DNA of 44,807 bases from Betaproteobacteria bacterium (lineage in GTDB: Bacteria > Pseudomonadota > Gammaproteobacteria > Burkholderiales > SG8-39), in the NCBI GenBank assembly GCA_947476535.1, contig CANJRC010000022.1, forward strand, positions 1 to 44,807, written 5' to 3'. Position numbers and translations under genes: made by a program. The notes beneath the pieces are model-generated. The model saw nothing but the letters and a program-made list of their open reading frames with translations. It did no database searches and had not been told where the DNA came from. Of the stretch, positions 36,486-44,807 are shown piece after piece. Positions within the stretch are counted from its first letter, which is position 1. The number at the start of each line of letters is the position of its first letter.

Positions 36486-36514
36486 AAAAAAGGCACCGGA
36501 CAGAATCCCGTGCC
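36486..36514 (-). terminator. Intrinsic-terminator-like hairpin in the argD upstream region
   Basis: On the minus strand GGCAC G GGA (36514-36506) pairs with TCC G GTGCC (36500-36492), with a single G.G mismatch and loop TTCTG, followed by six T (36491-36486). It lies 58-86 bases upstream of the argD ATG in the direction of argD transcription. A weak promoter (TTGGAT at 36554-36549, CATTAT at 36530-36525, spacing 18) lies just above it. Confidence 0.7.
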
Positions 36515-36570
36515 ACCGTATGCAATAATGCCGAAAATCGCCGGAAAAATCCAATCGCGGCAATGTCTTA

Positions 36571-36599
36571 GGTTGGGCTGGGGGGGGGGTAGCCCAACC
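36571..36599. repeat. 9-bp inverted repeat around a G10 loop
   Basis: GGTTGGGCT (36571-36579) and AGCCCAACC (36591-36599) are perfect arms separated by ten G and one T. It lies in the 222-bp divergent gap between argD and the ParA gene, about 50 bases before the ParA ATG. Confidence 0.85.
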
Positions 36600-36650
36600 C
36601 GGCGGCTGCGATCAGACGGTAAATCGGTGGAAAGGGGCGGGAGGCGGCGC

Positions 36651-37502
36651 ATGCGCACACGCCTGACCATATTCAACCAGAAGGGTGGGGTCGGCAAGAC
36701 CACCACCTCGCTCAATCTGGGCGCCGCGCTGGCGCGTAGCGGCCACGCCCCGGTGCTGGTCGATCTCGATGCGCAGGCCCATCTGTCATCCATTCTCGCC
36801 CCGGCTGCGTCGAGCGCCGACAGCCTGTTCGCCTTCTACGACGCATCGCAACCGTTGCGCATGCTGGCGCGTCCGGTCGCCTTGGGCGGGGGGGCGGGTG
36901 AATTAATTCCGGCGCACTCCGAGCTGATCAAGGTCGACACCATGTACGGCAAGGGGCCGCACATCTTGAATCAACTGCGCGAAGGGCTGGATGCAGCGTA
37001 CGCGCGCGCGCCCGGCGCCGCGATGCGCCCGGTGCTCATCGATTGCTGCCCGATGCTGGGCGTGCTCTCCCTCTCGGGTGTGTTCGCAGCACAGCGCGTG
37101 TTGATTCCCATCTCCACGGATTTTCTCGCCATGCGTGGCGCCATGCAGTTGGAGAACACGCTGCGCGCGCTCGAGCACGTGCTCAAGAATCGCGTCGAGC
37201 GGCGTTATCTCCTGACGCGCTTCGATGCACGGCGTCGCATGTCGCACGATATCGCCGCCCAGCTATCCGAGCGTTTCGGCGCCGAGCTTTGCACGACGCG
37301 AATCACCGAGAACGTGTCGGTGGCCGAGAGCCCGGCCAAAGGCAAGGATATTTTCTCGCACGCGCCGGACAGCCGCGGCGCCAAGGACTATGCGGCCTTG
37401 CTCGATGAATTGATCGACAGCGGTTTCTGGGAAGTGGAGCCCGTGGTAAGGGAGCCCGAGAGTGATGCAATGGCGCAGGCGGTGAGCGAGAGCAACGAAT
37501 GA
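36651..37502 (+). CDS. Orphan ParA/MinD-family ATPase
   Basis: A 283-residue deviant Walker ATPase. KGGVGKTT is at 11-18 with the signature lysine at 11, followed by VLVDLDAQAHLSSIL, the Walker A' region IDCCPMLGVLSL and GAELCTTRITENVSVAESPAKGKDIF typical of the family's end. GGGAGG precedes the ATG. There is no ParB, parS or partition partner nearby, so a role in chromosome or plasmid segregation is not supported; related orphan ParAs position flagella, chemoreceptors, polyhydroxyalkanoate granules or pili. It lies between the arg genes and DUF3579. Confidence 0.9.
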   Translation: MRTRLTIFNQKGGVGKTTTSLNLGAALARSGHAPVLVDLDAQAHLSSILAPAASSADSLFAFYDASQPLRMLARPVALGGGAGELIPAHSELIKVDTMYGKGPHILNQLREGLDAAYARAPGAAMRPVLIDCCPMLGVLSLSGVFAAQRVLIPISTDFLAMRGAMQLENTLRALEHVLKNRVERRYLLTRFDARRRMSHDIAAQLSERFGAELCTTRITENVSVAESPAKGKDIFSHAPDSRGAKDYAALLDELIDSGFWEVEPVVREPESDAMAQAVSESNE

Positions 37503-37524
37503 CGCGCGGTTGCTCGTGGGGCCC

Positions 37525-37746
37525 TTACTTCGAAATCAGCGACACCACGTCTTCGAAGCTCATCACGCCCTGCTTGCGGGAGCCGTGCGCCACGATGCAT
37601 TCGAGGATCTCGCAATGCTGGTACATCTGGCGCAATTTACGCTCGGCATCGGCTTCGTCGCGTCCATGAATGGCGAGGTTATCCACAACCAGCCCGTGGC
37701 GGGTGCGAATGCGGAACGCATACTTCAGCGTGGTTGGCGGTAGCAT
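37525..37746 (-). CDS. Small conserved protein, unknown function
   Basis: A 73-residue protein starting at 37746, where GGGAGGGGT gives a good ribosome site. The product YAFRIRTRHGLVVDNLAIHGRDEADAERKL, read in pieces, followed by CEILECIVAHG looks like small betaproteobacterial conserved proteins with a beta-alpha-beta fold, but I cannot name a function. No signal or membrane segment. It is convergent with the ParA gene, with 22 bases between the two stop codons. Confidence 0.7.
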   Translation of the reverse strand: MLPPTTLKYAFRIRTRHGLVVDNLAIHGRDEADAERKLRQMYQHCEILECIVAHGSRKQGVMSFEDVVSLISK

Positions 37747-37999
37747 ACCCCTCCCAATACAAGGATTTAGGTGAGATATAGCATAGGGGCATTCACTCGG
37801 CAACCTAAGGCCCTGATCTTTGTGCGTTTTGTCTCTAAATTATGCAAACAGCATGAAACTGCCCTCCTTGCAGTCGGGCATGAGTGGAAAAAAGAGGTGA
37901 AAAATCCGGGTGCTAGAATTGCTCGGCACTTCGGATTCAGGCCTTTCCCGTTCATGCCCCCATCCTCCCAGGCCCCCATTCCTCAAACAGCCAGCCCCC

Positions 38000-38335
38000 G
38001 TGTCGGATAAACCCTCGGAAGTCGTCATTCGCGGGATTACCCATGAGGGCAAGCCATTTCGCCCAAGTGATTGGGCCGAACGCCTATGCGGCGTCATGTC
38101 GGCGTTCGGCGCCGAGCATCGCATGGAGTATTCGCCCTACGTGCAGCCGATCAATTCGGGCGGGGTCAAATGCGTGCTGGTGTCCATCGAGCTCGAGGAG
38201 ATCGAGCCCATGGCCTACAAGTTCCTGCTCAATTTCGCCAAAGACAATGAACTGCAGGTGCGGCCGGGTCGCATCGCCAAGCGAGCGGACGAGGCAGGCG
38301 AGGGGGGGCGTGCAGCGGGTGCCGCTTCAGAATGA
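38000..38335 (+). CDS. DUF3579 family protein
   Basis: A 111-residue protein starting with GTG at 38000. The core VVIRGITHEGKPFRPSDWAERLCGVMSAFG, then YSPYVQPINSGGVKCVLV and EEIEPMAYKFLLNFAKDNELQV match the DUF3579 family, which is common next to arg and rpsT genes in betaproteobacteria. The function is not known. A tail rich in Gly, Ala and Glu follows the domain. A terminator follows the stop codon. Confidence 0.9.
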   Translation: MSDKPSEVVIRGITHEGKPFRPSDWAERLCGVMSAFGAEHRMEYSPYVQPINSGGVKCVLVSIELEEIEPMAYKFLLNFAKDNELQVRPGRIAKRADEAGEGGRAAGAASE

Positions 38336-38377
38336 TGTGCCGCGGCGGCGACAGCAGCTGCTAGAGGGGGCGCAATT

Positions 38378-38407
38378 AAAAAAGGCGAACCGAGGTTCGC
38401 CTTTTTT
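38378..38407. terminator. Bidirectional intrinsic terminator between DUF3579 gene and rpsT
   Basis: GGCGAACC (38384-38391) pairs with GGTTCGCC (38394-38401) around GA, with A6 before and T6 after, so it works on both strands. Confidence 0.92.
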
Positions 38408-38456
38408 ATCCCGCCCCTTCGTTCGTATGGGCAGGGCGGAGAGGGCTTCGCCTCGA

Positions 38457-38729
38457 TCAGGCCGCAGCGGCCATTGCCTTGATCTGCGCGGCGAGGCGGC
38501 TCTTGTGGCGGGCTGCCTTGTTCTTGTGGATGATGCGCTTGTCGGCGATGCGATCGACAACGCTCATCGACTCCTGGTAGATCTTCATCGCCGCGGCTTT
38601 GTCGCCGGCGAGGATGGCTTTCTGCACGCCCTTGATGGCGGTGCGCAAGGTCGAGCGCTGCCCGGCATTGTGCTGGCGACGCTTTTCGGATTGCCTTGAG
38701 CGCTTGCGTGCGCCTGCGGTATTGGCCAT
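38457..38729 (-). CDS. rpsT: 30S ribosomal protein S20
   Basis: S20 is a basic helical protein of the small ribosomal subunit that binds 16S rRNA early in assembly. The 90-residue product starts [21 protein letters not shown] and has [29 protein letters not shown], the usual S20 segments. AAGGGA lies upstream. It has a clear promoter at 38821-38849 and an approximately 85-base leader with a tandem duplication. Confidence 0.98.
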   Translation of the reverse strand: MANTAGARKRSRQSEKRRQHNAGQRSTLRTAIKGVQKAILAGDKAAAMKIYQESMSVVDRIADKRIIHKNKAARHKSRLAAQIKAMAAAA

Positions 38730-38755
38730 GGTCTGTGGTGTCCCTTGATGTCGCG

Positions 38756-38786
38756 AATGTTCAGCGTGAAAATGTTCAGCGCGAAA
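38756..38786. repeat. 15-bp tandem duplication in the rpsT leader
   Basis: AATGTTCAGCG-T/C-GAAA occurs at 38756-38771 and 38771-38786 with one mismatch, inside the transcribed leader of rpsT. Confidence 0.75.
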
Positions 38787-38820
38787 GTATTGCGGGTAAG
38801 CGTAAAAAACGAAGCTCGCT

Positions 38821-38849
38821 AGTATAGCCGGCGATACTGCCAGTGGCAA
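38821..38849 (-). promoter_or_regulatory. Sigma-70 promoter of rpsT
   Basis: On the minus strand TTGCCA (38849-38844) and TATACT (38826-38821) are separated by exactly 17 bases, four and five of six consensus matches. The start would be near 38814, giving a leader of about 85 bases. Confidence 0.8.
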
Positions 38850-39011
38850 GTGCCGGGAGGTGTTTGGGGGTTGGGGGCACGGAATTGCCCGGGCGCGCAG
38901 AAATCGGCAGGTGCTTCTCCCCACCGGGGGGGCCGTGGATTGTCCCCGGAATGGCCCCAAGGACAGGGGGGGCATGCCGGTACTTGGGCAATGGCCTCTT
39001 AGAGTTCCTAA

Positions 39012-39057
39012 CAATGCGAGGGGATACATCCCCTCGCGCTCCCCCTATATCAGGGCG
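39012..39057 (+). repeat. Two-hairpin dispersed element, copy B
   Basis: GCGAGGGGA (39016-39024) pairs with TCCCCTCGC (39029-39037) around TACA. CCCT (39043-39046) pairs with AGGG (39052-39055) around ATATC. It is in the same orientation as murJ, about 40 bases upstream of its start, and matches copy A near folA. Confidence 0.75.
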
Positions 39058-39084
39058 CCTATCAGCAATTCTGTTAGGCGCTCT

Positions 39085-39090
39085 TATAAT
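39085..39090 (+). promoter_or_regulatory. Perfect -10 box directly before murJ
   Basis: TATAAT ends six bases before the murJ ATG, so a transcript from it would start at or very close to the start codon. No good -35 box is seen. Confidence 0.5.
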
Positions 39091-39096
39091 CCCCCG

Positions 39097-40641
39097 ATGA
39101 ATCCCCCCAAGAAGAGCCTGCTGGCCGCCCTGGCCACGGTCAGCAGCATGACGCTGGTGTCGCGCATCCTGGGGTTCATAAGGGACGCGGTGATTGCCCG
39201 AGCGTTCGGTGCGGGGATCGCCACCGACGCGTTCTTCGTGGCCTTCCGCATCCCCAACCTGCTGCGCAGGCTTTTCGCCGAGGGCGCCTTCGCGCAGGCC
39301 TTCGTGCCGGTGCTCTCGGAGTACCGAACGCAGCGCGGCGAAGACGATACGCGACTCCTGGTCGATCGCACCGCCACGCTGCTGGCGCTCTCGCTCATGG
39401 TGGTCAGCGCGCTGGGTATCCTGCTCGCGCCCTGGATCATCTATGTCACGGCTCCCGGTTTTTCAGGGGAGAGGGCCGAGCTCACGGTGGCCATGTTGCG
39501 CGTCACCTTCCCGTACGTGTTGTTCATTTCCCTGGTTTCCTTCGCGGGTGGCATCCTTAATACTTGGAGCCGCTTCGCCATTCCGGCGGTGACGCCGTCA
39601 CTGCTCAACGTGGCCATGATCACCAGTGCGGCCTTCGTCGCCCCCTATGTCGATCCGCCGGTGATGGCGCTCGCCTGGGGTGTGTTCGCCGGGGGCGTGC
39701 TGCAACTCGCCCTGCAGGTGCCGGCATTGACGCGCGTCGGCATGCTGCCGCGATTCGATCTGGTGTGGTCAGACCCGGGCGTGCGCAGGATCCTGCTCCT
39801 CATGGCGCCTGCCGCGCTGGGTGTGTCGGTGAGCCAGTTGAGCCTCATCATCAACACCATCTTCGCCTCATTCCTGCAATCGGGCAGCGTGTCCTGGTTG
39901 TATTACGCCGACCGGCTGATGGAATTCCCCACCGGGCTGCTCGGGGTGGCGCTGGGGACCGTGCTGCTGCCCAGCCTGTCGCGCTATCACGCCTCCGACA
40001 ACATCACCGAATATTCTCGGCTGCTCGATTGGGGCCTGCGACTGACGCTGATCTTCGCGCTGCCATCCTCGGTGGCGCTGGCGATCCTGTCGGTGCCGCT
40101 GGTGACGACACTGTTCCACTACGGGCAGTTTTCCGCCAACGACGTGTGGATGACGCGTCAGGCCCTGATGGCCTACAGCGTCGGGCTCACCGGCCTGATC
40201 CTGGTGAAGGTGCTGGCGCCGGGCTTTTATGCGCGCCAGAACATTCGCACGCCGGTGCGCATCGCCTTGTTCACGCTGGCCATGACGCAGGTGCTCAATG
40301 CGCTGTTCATCCTGCCGCTCGGGCATGCGGGTCTGGCCTTGTCCATCGGCCTGGCTGCGTGCCTCAATGCGCTGATGCTGTACCGGCAATTGCGGCGGCA
40401 CAATTTTTTCCAGCCACAGCCGGGTTGGCTCAAATTCAGTGGCAAGATTGCGCTTGCACTGGCGGGAATGGCGGCGGTAATCTGGTTCGCCATGGGTCCC
40501 GAACAATGGTGGCTCGCCAGCGCCGGCGGGGTGCGCGTTGCGGCGCTGGCCGGCCTTGTTGCACTGGGCGGCGGCGTGTATTTCGCCCTGCTGTGGATGT
40601 TGGGTTTTCGTATTGCCGATTTTTCTCGGCGAGTTGCCTGA
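39097..40641 (+). CDS. murJ: Lipid II flippase MurJ
   Basis: MurJ (MviN) moves lipid II across the inner membrane for peptidoglycan synthesis. The 514-residue product begins KKSLLAALATVSSMTLVSRILGFIRDAVIARAFG, the family's conserved N-terminus with the functionally important Arg residues, then AFFVAFRIPNLLRRLFAEGAFAQAFVPVLSEY. About 14 membrane segments follow, ending with an Arg-Arg-Val-Ala tail. No ribosome site precedes the ATG at 39097, and the -10 box lies at once before it. It heads a probable murJ-sirB1-ribF-ileS run. Confidence 0.97.
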   Translation: MNPPKKSLLAALATVSSMTLVSRILGFIRDAVIARAFGAGIATDAFFVAFRIPNLLRRLFAEGAFAQAFVPVLSEYRTQRGEDDTRLLVDRTATLLALSLMVVSALGILLAPWIIYVTAPGFSGERAELTVAMLRVTFPYVLFISLVSFAGGILNTWSRFAIPAVTPSLLNVAMITSAAFVAPYVDPPVMALAWGVFAGGVLQLALQVPALTRVGMLPRFDLVWSDPGVRRILLLMAPAALGVSVSQLSLIINTIFASFLQSGSVSWLYYADRLMEFPTGLLGVALGTVLLPSLSRYHASDNITEYSRLLDWGLRLTLIFALPSSVALAILSVPLVTTLFHYGQFSANDVWMTRQALMAYSVGLTGLILVKVLAPGFYARQNIRTPVRIALFTLAMTQVLNALFILPLGHAGLALSIGLAACLNALMLYRQLRRHNFFQPQPGWLKFSGKIALALAGMAAVIWFAMGPEQWWLASAGGVRVAALAGLVALGGGVYFALLWMLGFRIADFSRRVA

Positions 40642-40677
40642 CAGTGTTGCCTGAGTCGATGACGTGAGTGCCGGTCC

Positions 40678-41511
40678 ATGAGCCCCTACCTAGATCAGTT
40701 TGCCGAACTGGTGTCGCGCGACCAATTCGATCTTGCGCGCGCAAGCCTGCTGCTCTCGCAGGACGCCTACCCGGGGCTGGACGTCGCGGGTTGCATCGCC
40801 AGCATCGATGACATCGCCACCAAGGCGAAACGACGCGTATCCGAGGATGCCTTCCCGGCGCAGAAGCTGCAGGCGCTCAACTACACCTTGTTCACCGAGC
40901 TCAATTTCTCGGGCAATGTCACCGACTACTACGACCCGCGCAACAGCTATCTCAACCAGGTGCTGGAGCGGCGGATCGGCATCCCGATCACGCTCTCGGT
41001 GCTGTATCTCGAAGTGGGGCAGCGCCTCGGCCTCGAACTGAAGGGCGTGTCCTTTCCCGGGCATTTCCTGGTGAAGATCAACATGGAGCGCGGCCAGCTG
41101 GTGCTCGATCCGTTCTTGGGCGGGGAGGCGCAATCGGAGGCAGAACTGCGCCAGCGCCTCGCCACGGTCATGCCGGCGCAGGATGCCAGCCGCGCCTCGC
41201 TGGCGCCGTTCCTGGAAGCCGCCACGCCGCGCCAGATCGTCACGCGCATGTTGCGCAACCTCAAGGGCATCTACATGCAGGCCTCGCAGTACGAGCAGGC
41301 GCTGGCGGTGATGCATCGCATCCTGTTGGTGATGCCCGAGGCGGTCGAGGAACTGCGCGACCGCGGCATCATCTACGAGAAACTCGAGTGTTTCCGGCCC
41401 GCCCTGTCCGATTTGCAGAACTACCTGCGCCGCCGTCCCAACGCGCCCGATGCCGGCGAAATGCACGGCAAGGTGGTCGATCTCAAGCAGTCGGCGGCGC
41501 GCCTGAACTGA
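40678..41511 (+). CDS. sirB1: SirB1-family transglutaminase-like/TPR protein
   Basis: A 277-residue cytoplasmic protein. The first half is the SirB1 N-terminal domain (transglutaminase-like) with NYTLFTELNFSGNVTDYYDPRNSYLNQVLERRIGIPITLSVLY, read in parts, and GLELKGVSFPGHFLVKI. The second half has two or three TPR-like helix pairs (YEQALAVMHRILLVMPEAVEELRDRGIIYEKL). The molecular role of this conserved family is not established. The start at 40678 is 36 bases after murJ and has only a weak ribosome site. Confidence 0.93.
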   Translation: MSPYLDQFAELVSRDQFDLARASLLLSQDAYPGLDVAGCIASIDDIATKAKRRVSEDAFPAQKLQALNYTLFTELNFSGNVTDYYDPRNSYLNQVLERRIGIPITLSVLYLEVGQRLGLELKGVSFPGHFLVKINMERGQLVLDPFLGGEAQSEAELRQRLATVMPAQDASRASLAPFLEAATPRQIVTRMLRNLKGIYMQASQYEQALAVMHRILLVMPEAVEELRDRGIIYEKLECFRPALSDLQNYLRRRPNAPDAGEMHGKVVDLKQSAARLN

Positions 41512-41765
41512 GCCCCGGGTACGGCTTGGCCCTGACCTAGCCGGGCCGACTCTGCTGCAGGCGCCGGCCCGGCCATGAGCGAGGGTGCCGCCGCCTGCAA
41601 AAGCAGCCACGCCGCAGCCTGGACCGGCACCCTACCCAGGGTGATTCTTGGCCGGAAAATCGCTATAATTCAGGACTTTGCGGAACAACCCCTGGAGTCG
41701 CTCCCGGGGTCTTCGCTGGCAGTCCGAAAGCCCAAGCATGCTCCCAACGCCATGGTCATGACGCC
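41512..41765 (+). promoter_or_regulatory. Intergenic leader upstream of ribF
   Basis: A TATAAT box lies at 41664-41669 without a clear -35 box. The leader that would follow contains a strong hairpin: CCCC (41689-41692), GGAG (41694-41697), loop TCG, CTCC (41701-41704), GGGG (41706-41709), with one mismatch. There is no T run, and the conserved parts of an FMN riboswitch were not found. Confidence 0.5.
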
Positions 41766-42764
41766 ATGCTGGTAACACGCGGCCTCGCAGCAATCTCGCC
41801 AGCATCAGGACCGACCGGTTCCGGTGCGGCTTCTCCACGCGCGCGCGCCATGCCCTTCTCCGCCGTGACCATCGGCAATTTCGACGGTGTGCATGTGGGC
41901 CACCAGGCCATGCTGGCGCGCTTGCGCGCAGCAGCGAAGGCCCACGCATTGTCCCCTTGCGTACTGACCTTCGAGCCGCACCCCCGCGAGTTGTTCGCGC
42001 CGGGACAGGCGCCGACGCGCCTGACGTCGTTGCGTGAGAAGCTCGAGGCGCTGGCAACGTACGGCGTTGAGCGCACGCACATCGCGCGCTTCACGCGCGC
42101 CTTCGCTTCCTTGCCCGCCGAAGCCTTCGTCGAGCGCGTGCTGGTGGGAACGCTCGCGGCGCGCTGGGTGTTGGTGGGCGGTGATTTTCGCTTTGGCGCC
42201 CGGCGTGCCGGCGATGTGGCGCTGCTCAGGCAGTTGGGCGCGCATCACGGCTTTGCGGTGGAGGTGATGCCCGAAGTGCTTCACGCGAATGCCCGCGTGG
42301 CGAGCTCCGCCGTGCGCGATGCGTTGCTGGCGGGCGACCTGAAGACCGCGGGTGTGCTGCTCGGTCGCAGCTACACCATCAGCGGACGCGTGGTGCACGG
42401 CGACAAGCTCGGGCGTAAGCTCGGGTTTGCCACCGCCAACATCCCGCTGCGGCACAACCGCGCGCCGTTCACGGGAATTTTTGCGGTGCGACTGCACGGT
42501 GCCGGTTTCGAGGGGGGCGGCGTAAGGAATGGCGTGGCGAGCCTGGGCGTGCGTCCCACCGTCAAGGCGGCGGGTGCGGCGCCGCTGCTCGAAGTGCATG
42601 TGTTTGACTTCGACGGTGAGCTCTATGGTCGTCACGTGCGCGTGGAATTCCTGCACAAGATCCGCGACGAGGAGAAGTTCCCTGACCTCGATACGTTGAA
42701 ACAAAAGATTGCCGGCGATTGTGAAGCCGCGCGCAAGATACTTCTGGAAATGGGCAATGGCTGA
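41766..42764 (+). CDS. ribF: Bifunctional riboflavin kinase/FAD synthetase
   Basis: RibF phosphorylates riboflavin to FMN and adenylylates FMN to FAD. The 332 residues hold the FAD synthetase domain with [17 protein letters not shown] and the [13 protein letters not shown] helix, then the riboflavin kinase domain with [21 protein letters not shown] and [12 protein letters not shown] stretch of about 20 Ser/Ala/Pro-rich residues follows the start MLVTRGLAA before the catalytic loop, longer than usual. No ribosome site is evident. The stop overlaps the start of ileS by eight bases. Confidence 0.96.
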   Translation: MLVTRGLAAISPASGPTGSGAASPRARAMPFSAVTIGNFDGVHVGHQAMLARLRAAAKAHALSPCVLTFEPHPRELFAPGQAPTRLTSLREKLEALATYGVERTHIARFTRAFASLPAEAFVERVLVGTLAARWVLVGGDFRFGARRAGDVALLRQLGAHHGFAVEVMPEVLHANARVASSAVRDALLAGDLKTAGVLLGRSYTISGRVVHGDKLGRKLGFATANIPLRHNRAPFTGIFAVRLHGAGFEGGGVRNGVASLGVRPTVKAAGAAPLLEVHVFDFDGELYGRHVRVEFLHKIRDEEKFPDLDTLKQKIAGDCEAARKILLEMGNG

Positions 42765-44807
42765 AACCAACAAAGAAAACACGGGCAAGGGCGGCGGGCG
42801 CAAGAACGAGGCGCCTTCGGAGTACCGCAAGACACTGAACCTGCCGGACACGCCCTTTCCCATGCGCGGTGATCTTGCCAAGCGCGAGCCGCTATGGGTG
42901 AAGGCCTGGGACGAGGGCAAGCTCTACGCGCAGATCCGGGCCGCCTTTGCCGGTCGCCCCAAGTTCGTGCTGCACGACGGCCCGCCGTATGCCAACGGCG
43001 ACATCCACATCGGGCATGCGGTCAACAAGATCCTCAAAGACATTATCGTCAAGTCGAAGACGCTCGCCGGCTTCGACGCGGCCTACGTGCCGGGCTGGGA
43101 CTGCCACGGCATGCCCATCGAGGTGCAGATCGAGAAGACGCACGGCAAGAGCATTCCCGTCGAGCAGACGCAGCGCCTCGCGCGCGCCTACGCCACCGAG
43201 CAGATCGCGCGGCAGAAGGAAGACTTCAAGCGCCTCGGCGTGCTGGGCGACTGGGACGACCCGTACATGACCATGGCCTACCGCAATGAGGCCGACGAAA
43301 TCCGCGCCCTCGGGCAATTGCTCGAGAAGGGTTACGTCTATCGCGGGTTGAAGCCGGTGAACTGGTGCTTCGACTGCGGCTCGGCGCTGGCCGAGGCCGA
43401 GGTCGAATACGCCGACAAGAAGGACTTCGCCATCGATGTCGGCTTTCCGTTCGCCGAACCCGACAAGGTCGCCCGGGCCTTCGGCCTCGCCCAGCTCCCG
43501 GCGGAAAAAGGCTGGATGGTGATCTGGACCACCACGCCGTGGACCATCCCTGCCAACCAGGCGCTCAACGCGCATCCCGAGTACGACTACAGCCTGGTGA
43601 AGACTGAGCGCGGCCTGGTGATCCTCGCCAGCGAACTCGTGGAGAGCGTGCTCGCGCGTTGGGACGCCACCGGCGAAAAGCTCGCCACCTGCAAGGGCGC
43701 GGCGCTGGAGAACATCAACTTCCGCCATCCGTTCTACGACCGCGTGTCGCCGGTGTACCTCGGTGACTACGTCACGCTCGACACCGGCACCGGCGTCGTG
43801 CACAGCGCGCCGGCCTATGGCATCGAGGACTTCCAGTCCTGCCGCCACTACGGCATGAAGGACGACGAGATCCTCACTCCGGTGTTGGGCGACGGGCGCT
43901 ACGCATCGACGCTGCCCCTCTTTGGCGGGCTCAACATCTGGAAGGCCAATCCGCAGATCGTGAAGACGATCGACGAGGCGGATTGCCTCATGGCTTCCGC
44001 CAGCTATGTGCACAGCTACATGCATTGCTGGCGCCACAAGACGCCCATCATCTACCGCGCCACCACGCAGTGGTTCGCCGGCATGGAAGAAGTGCCGGGT
44101 TTTCAGGGGCGCAAGCCCGCCGAGTCGCTGCGTACCACGGCACTACGCGGTATCGAGGCCACGCGCTTCTACCCGGAGTGGGGCAAGGCGCGCCTGCACG
44201 GCATGATCGCCAACCGCCCCGACTGGACGCTGTCGCGCCAGCGGCAATGGGGCGTGCCCATGCCGTTCTTCGTGCACAAGGAAACCGGGGTGCTGCACCC
44301 GCGCACCATGGAACTGCTCGAAGCGGTTGCCAAGCGCGTCGAGGCCGGCGGAATCGAAGCCTGGCAGCAGGTGCAGTCGGCCGAATTGCTGGGCGCCGAT
44401 GCCGCGCACTACGAGAAGATCCGCGACACGCTGGACGTGTGGTTCGATTCGGGCTCGACGTTCCAGACCGTGATGCGGGGCTCGCATCCGGCGCTGCTCG
44501 ACTCCAATGATGCGCAAGCCGACCTCTATCTCGAAGGCTCTGACCAGCATCGCGGCTGGTTCCATTCCTCGCTGCTGGTGAGCTGCATGCTCGCGGGCAG
44601 GCCGCCCTACAAGGGGCTGCTGACGCACGGCTTCGTGGTCGACGGCCAGGGCCGCAAGATGTCCAAATCCGTGGGCAATGTCATCGCGCCGCAGAAGGTG
44701 TCGGACACGCTGGGGGCCGAGGTGCTGCGCTTGTGGGTGGCCAGCACCGACTACACGGGCGAGCTGTCGATCTCGGATGAAATCCTCAAGCGCGTGGTCG
44801 AATCCTA
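42757..44807 (+). CDS. ileS: Isoleucyl-tRNA synthetase (3' end missing)
   Basis: IleS charges tRNA-Ile. The first 683 residues of about 940 are present and the frame is open at the right edge. A lysine/Gly-rich head ([18 protein letters not shown]) is followed by [23 protein letters not shown], the HIGH-type motif [14 protein letters not shown], the editing domain with [16 protein letters not shown], and the [14 protein letters not shown] motif (KMSKS). It starts at ATG 42757, inside the end of ribF; the ribosome site is weak. lspA, often the next gene, would lie outside the window. Confidence 0.97.
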   Translation, partial: MAETNKENTGKGGGRKNEAPSEYRKTLNLPDTPFPMRGDLAKREPLWVKAWDEGKLYAQIRAAFAGRPKFVLHDGPPYANGDIHIGHAVNKILKDIIVKSKTLAGFDAAYVPGWDCHGMPIEVQIEKTHGKSIPVEQTQRLARAYATEQIARQKEDFKRLGVLGDWDDPYMTMAYRNEADEIRALGQLLEKGYVYRGLKPVNWCFDCGSALAEAEVEYADKKDFAIDVGFPFAEPDKVARAFGLAQLPAEKGWMVIWTTTPWTIPANQALNAHPEYDYSLVKTERGLVILASELVESVLARWDATGEKLATCKGAALENINFRHPFYDRVSPVYLGDYVTLDTGTGVVHSAPAYGIEDFQSCRHYGMKDDEILTPVLGDGRYASTLPLFGGLNIWKANPQIVKTIDEADCLMASASYVHSYMHCWRHKTPIIYRATTQWFAGMEEVPGFQGRKPAESLRTTALRGIEATRFYPEWGKARLHGMIANRPDWTLSRQRQWGVPMPFFVHKETGVLHPRTMELLEAVAKRVEAGGIEAWQQVQSAELLGADAAHYEKIRDTLDVWFDSGSTFQTVMRGSHPALLDSNDAQADLYLEGSDQHRGWFHSSLLVSCMLAGRPPYKGLLTHGFVVDGQGRKMSKSVGNVIAPQKVSDTLGAEVLRLWVASTDYTGELSISDEILKRVVES

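Larger units (their letters stand above)
38730..39096. other. Divergent promoter region of rpsT and murJ (367 bp)
   Basis: It holds the rpsT leader and promoter on the minus strand, several G runs (GGG at 38855-38857, GGGGG at 38866-38870 and 38873-38877, seven G near 38930 and 38966) that could form G-quadruplex-like structures, the two-hairpin element at 39012-39057, and the murJ -10 box. No open frame with coding signs was seen. Confidence 0.7.

Noticed and set aside
36651..37502. Plasmid or mobile-element partition module
   Set aside because: No ParB, replication, integrase or conjugation gene is near; the surroundings are ordinary chromosomal genes.
41512..41765. FMN riboswitch before ribF
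   Set aside because: The conserved elements of the FMN aptamer were not found, and ribF follows in a run with other genes. Only a hairpin is visible.

Overview
The window is a high-GC, gene-dense stretch of a betaproteobacterial chromosome. The main evidence is gene content and order: argD, argF and argG lie near a DUF3579 gene, rpsT and murJ-sirB1-ribF-ileS; an xseB-ispA-dxs run is followed by folE2 and diverges from a Rieske oxygenase gene; and Bug-type and LivJ-type solute receptors are present. No phage, IS element, integrase, CRISPR array, rRNA or tRNA gene was found, so the genus cannot be fixed.

Layout. 1-1.7 kb: the end of a branched-chain amino acid type ABC transporter (livF 3' part and its receptor). 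1.8-5.2 kb: icd and aceK, enzyme and its kinase/phosphatase, divergently transcribed. 5.3-8.9 kb: an orphan ferric-type receptor and a large Orn/Lys/Arg decarboxylase. 8.9-10.5 kb (minus): an SDR oxidoreductase coupled to an exported methyltransferase. 10.7-14.7 kb: a complete FbpABC-like ABC importer. 14.9-20 kb (minus): a TPR protein, a HupE/UreJ-type membrane protein, a TonB-dependent receptor and a small exported protein, the best candidate here for an uncharacterised uptake system. 20.2 kb: a small exported lysine-rich protein built of twelve 4-residue repeats. 20.5-22.8 kb (minus): sulfurtransferase, thyA and folA. 22.9-28.4 kb: Rieske oxygenase facing xseB-ispA-dxs and folE2. 28.4-31.7 kb: a retropepsin-family remnant without its catalytic domain, a glutamine amidotransferase-like protein, YajQ, an unknown protein and a metallophosphoesterase. 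31.8-36.4 kb (minus): argD, argF, a Bug receptor and argG. 36.6-38.3 kb: an orphan ParA, a small conserved protein and DUF3579. 38.4-44.8 kb: rpsT facing murJ-sirB1-ribF-ileS; ileS runs off the end.

Functional links. icd/aceK controls the isocitrate branch point. thyA and folA are paired in thymidylate and folate recycling, and folE2 begins folate synthesis. ispA and dxs are isoprenoid steps. The arg genes cover three steps of arginine synthesis, while the decarboxylase may consume arginine or a related amino acid.

The most unusual non-coding signals are: a two-hairpin element present twice (before folA and before murJ) with paired stem substitutions; four intergenic poly-G/C runs of 9-10 bases next to gene starts; a GTCAGTATT motif repeated around the small exported gene; and an intrinsic-terminator-like hairpin just upstream of argD. 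All functional statements are inferences from sequence reading; no database search was run.
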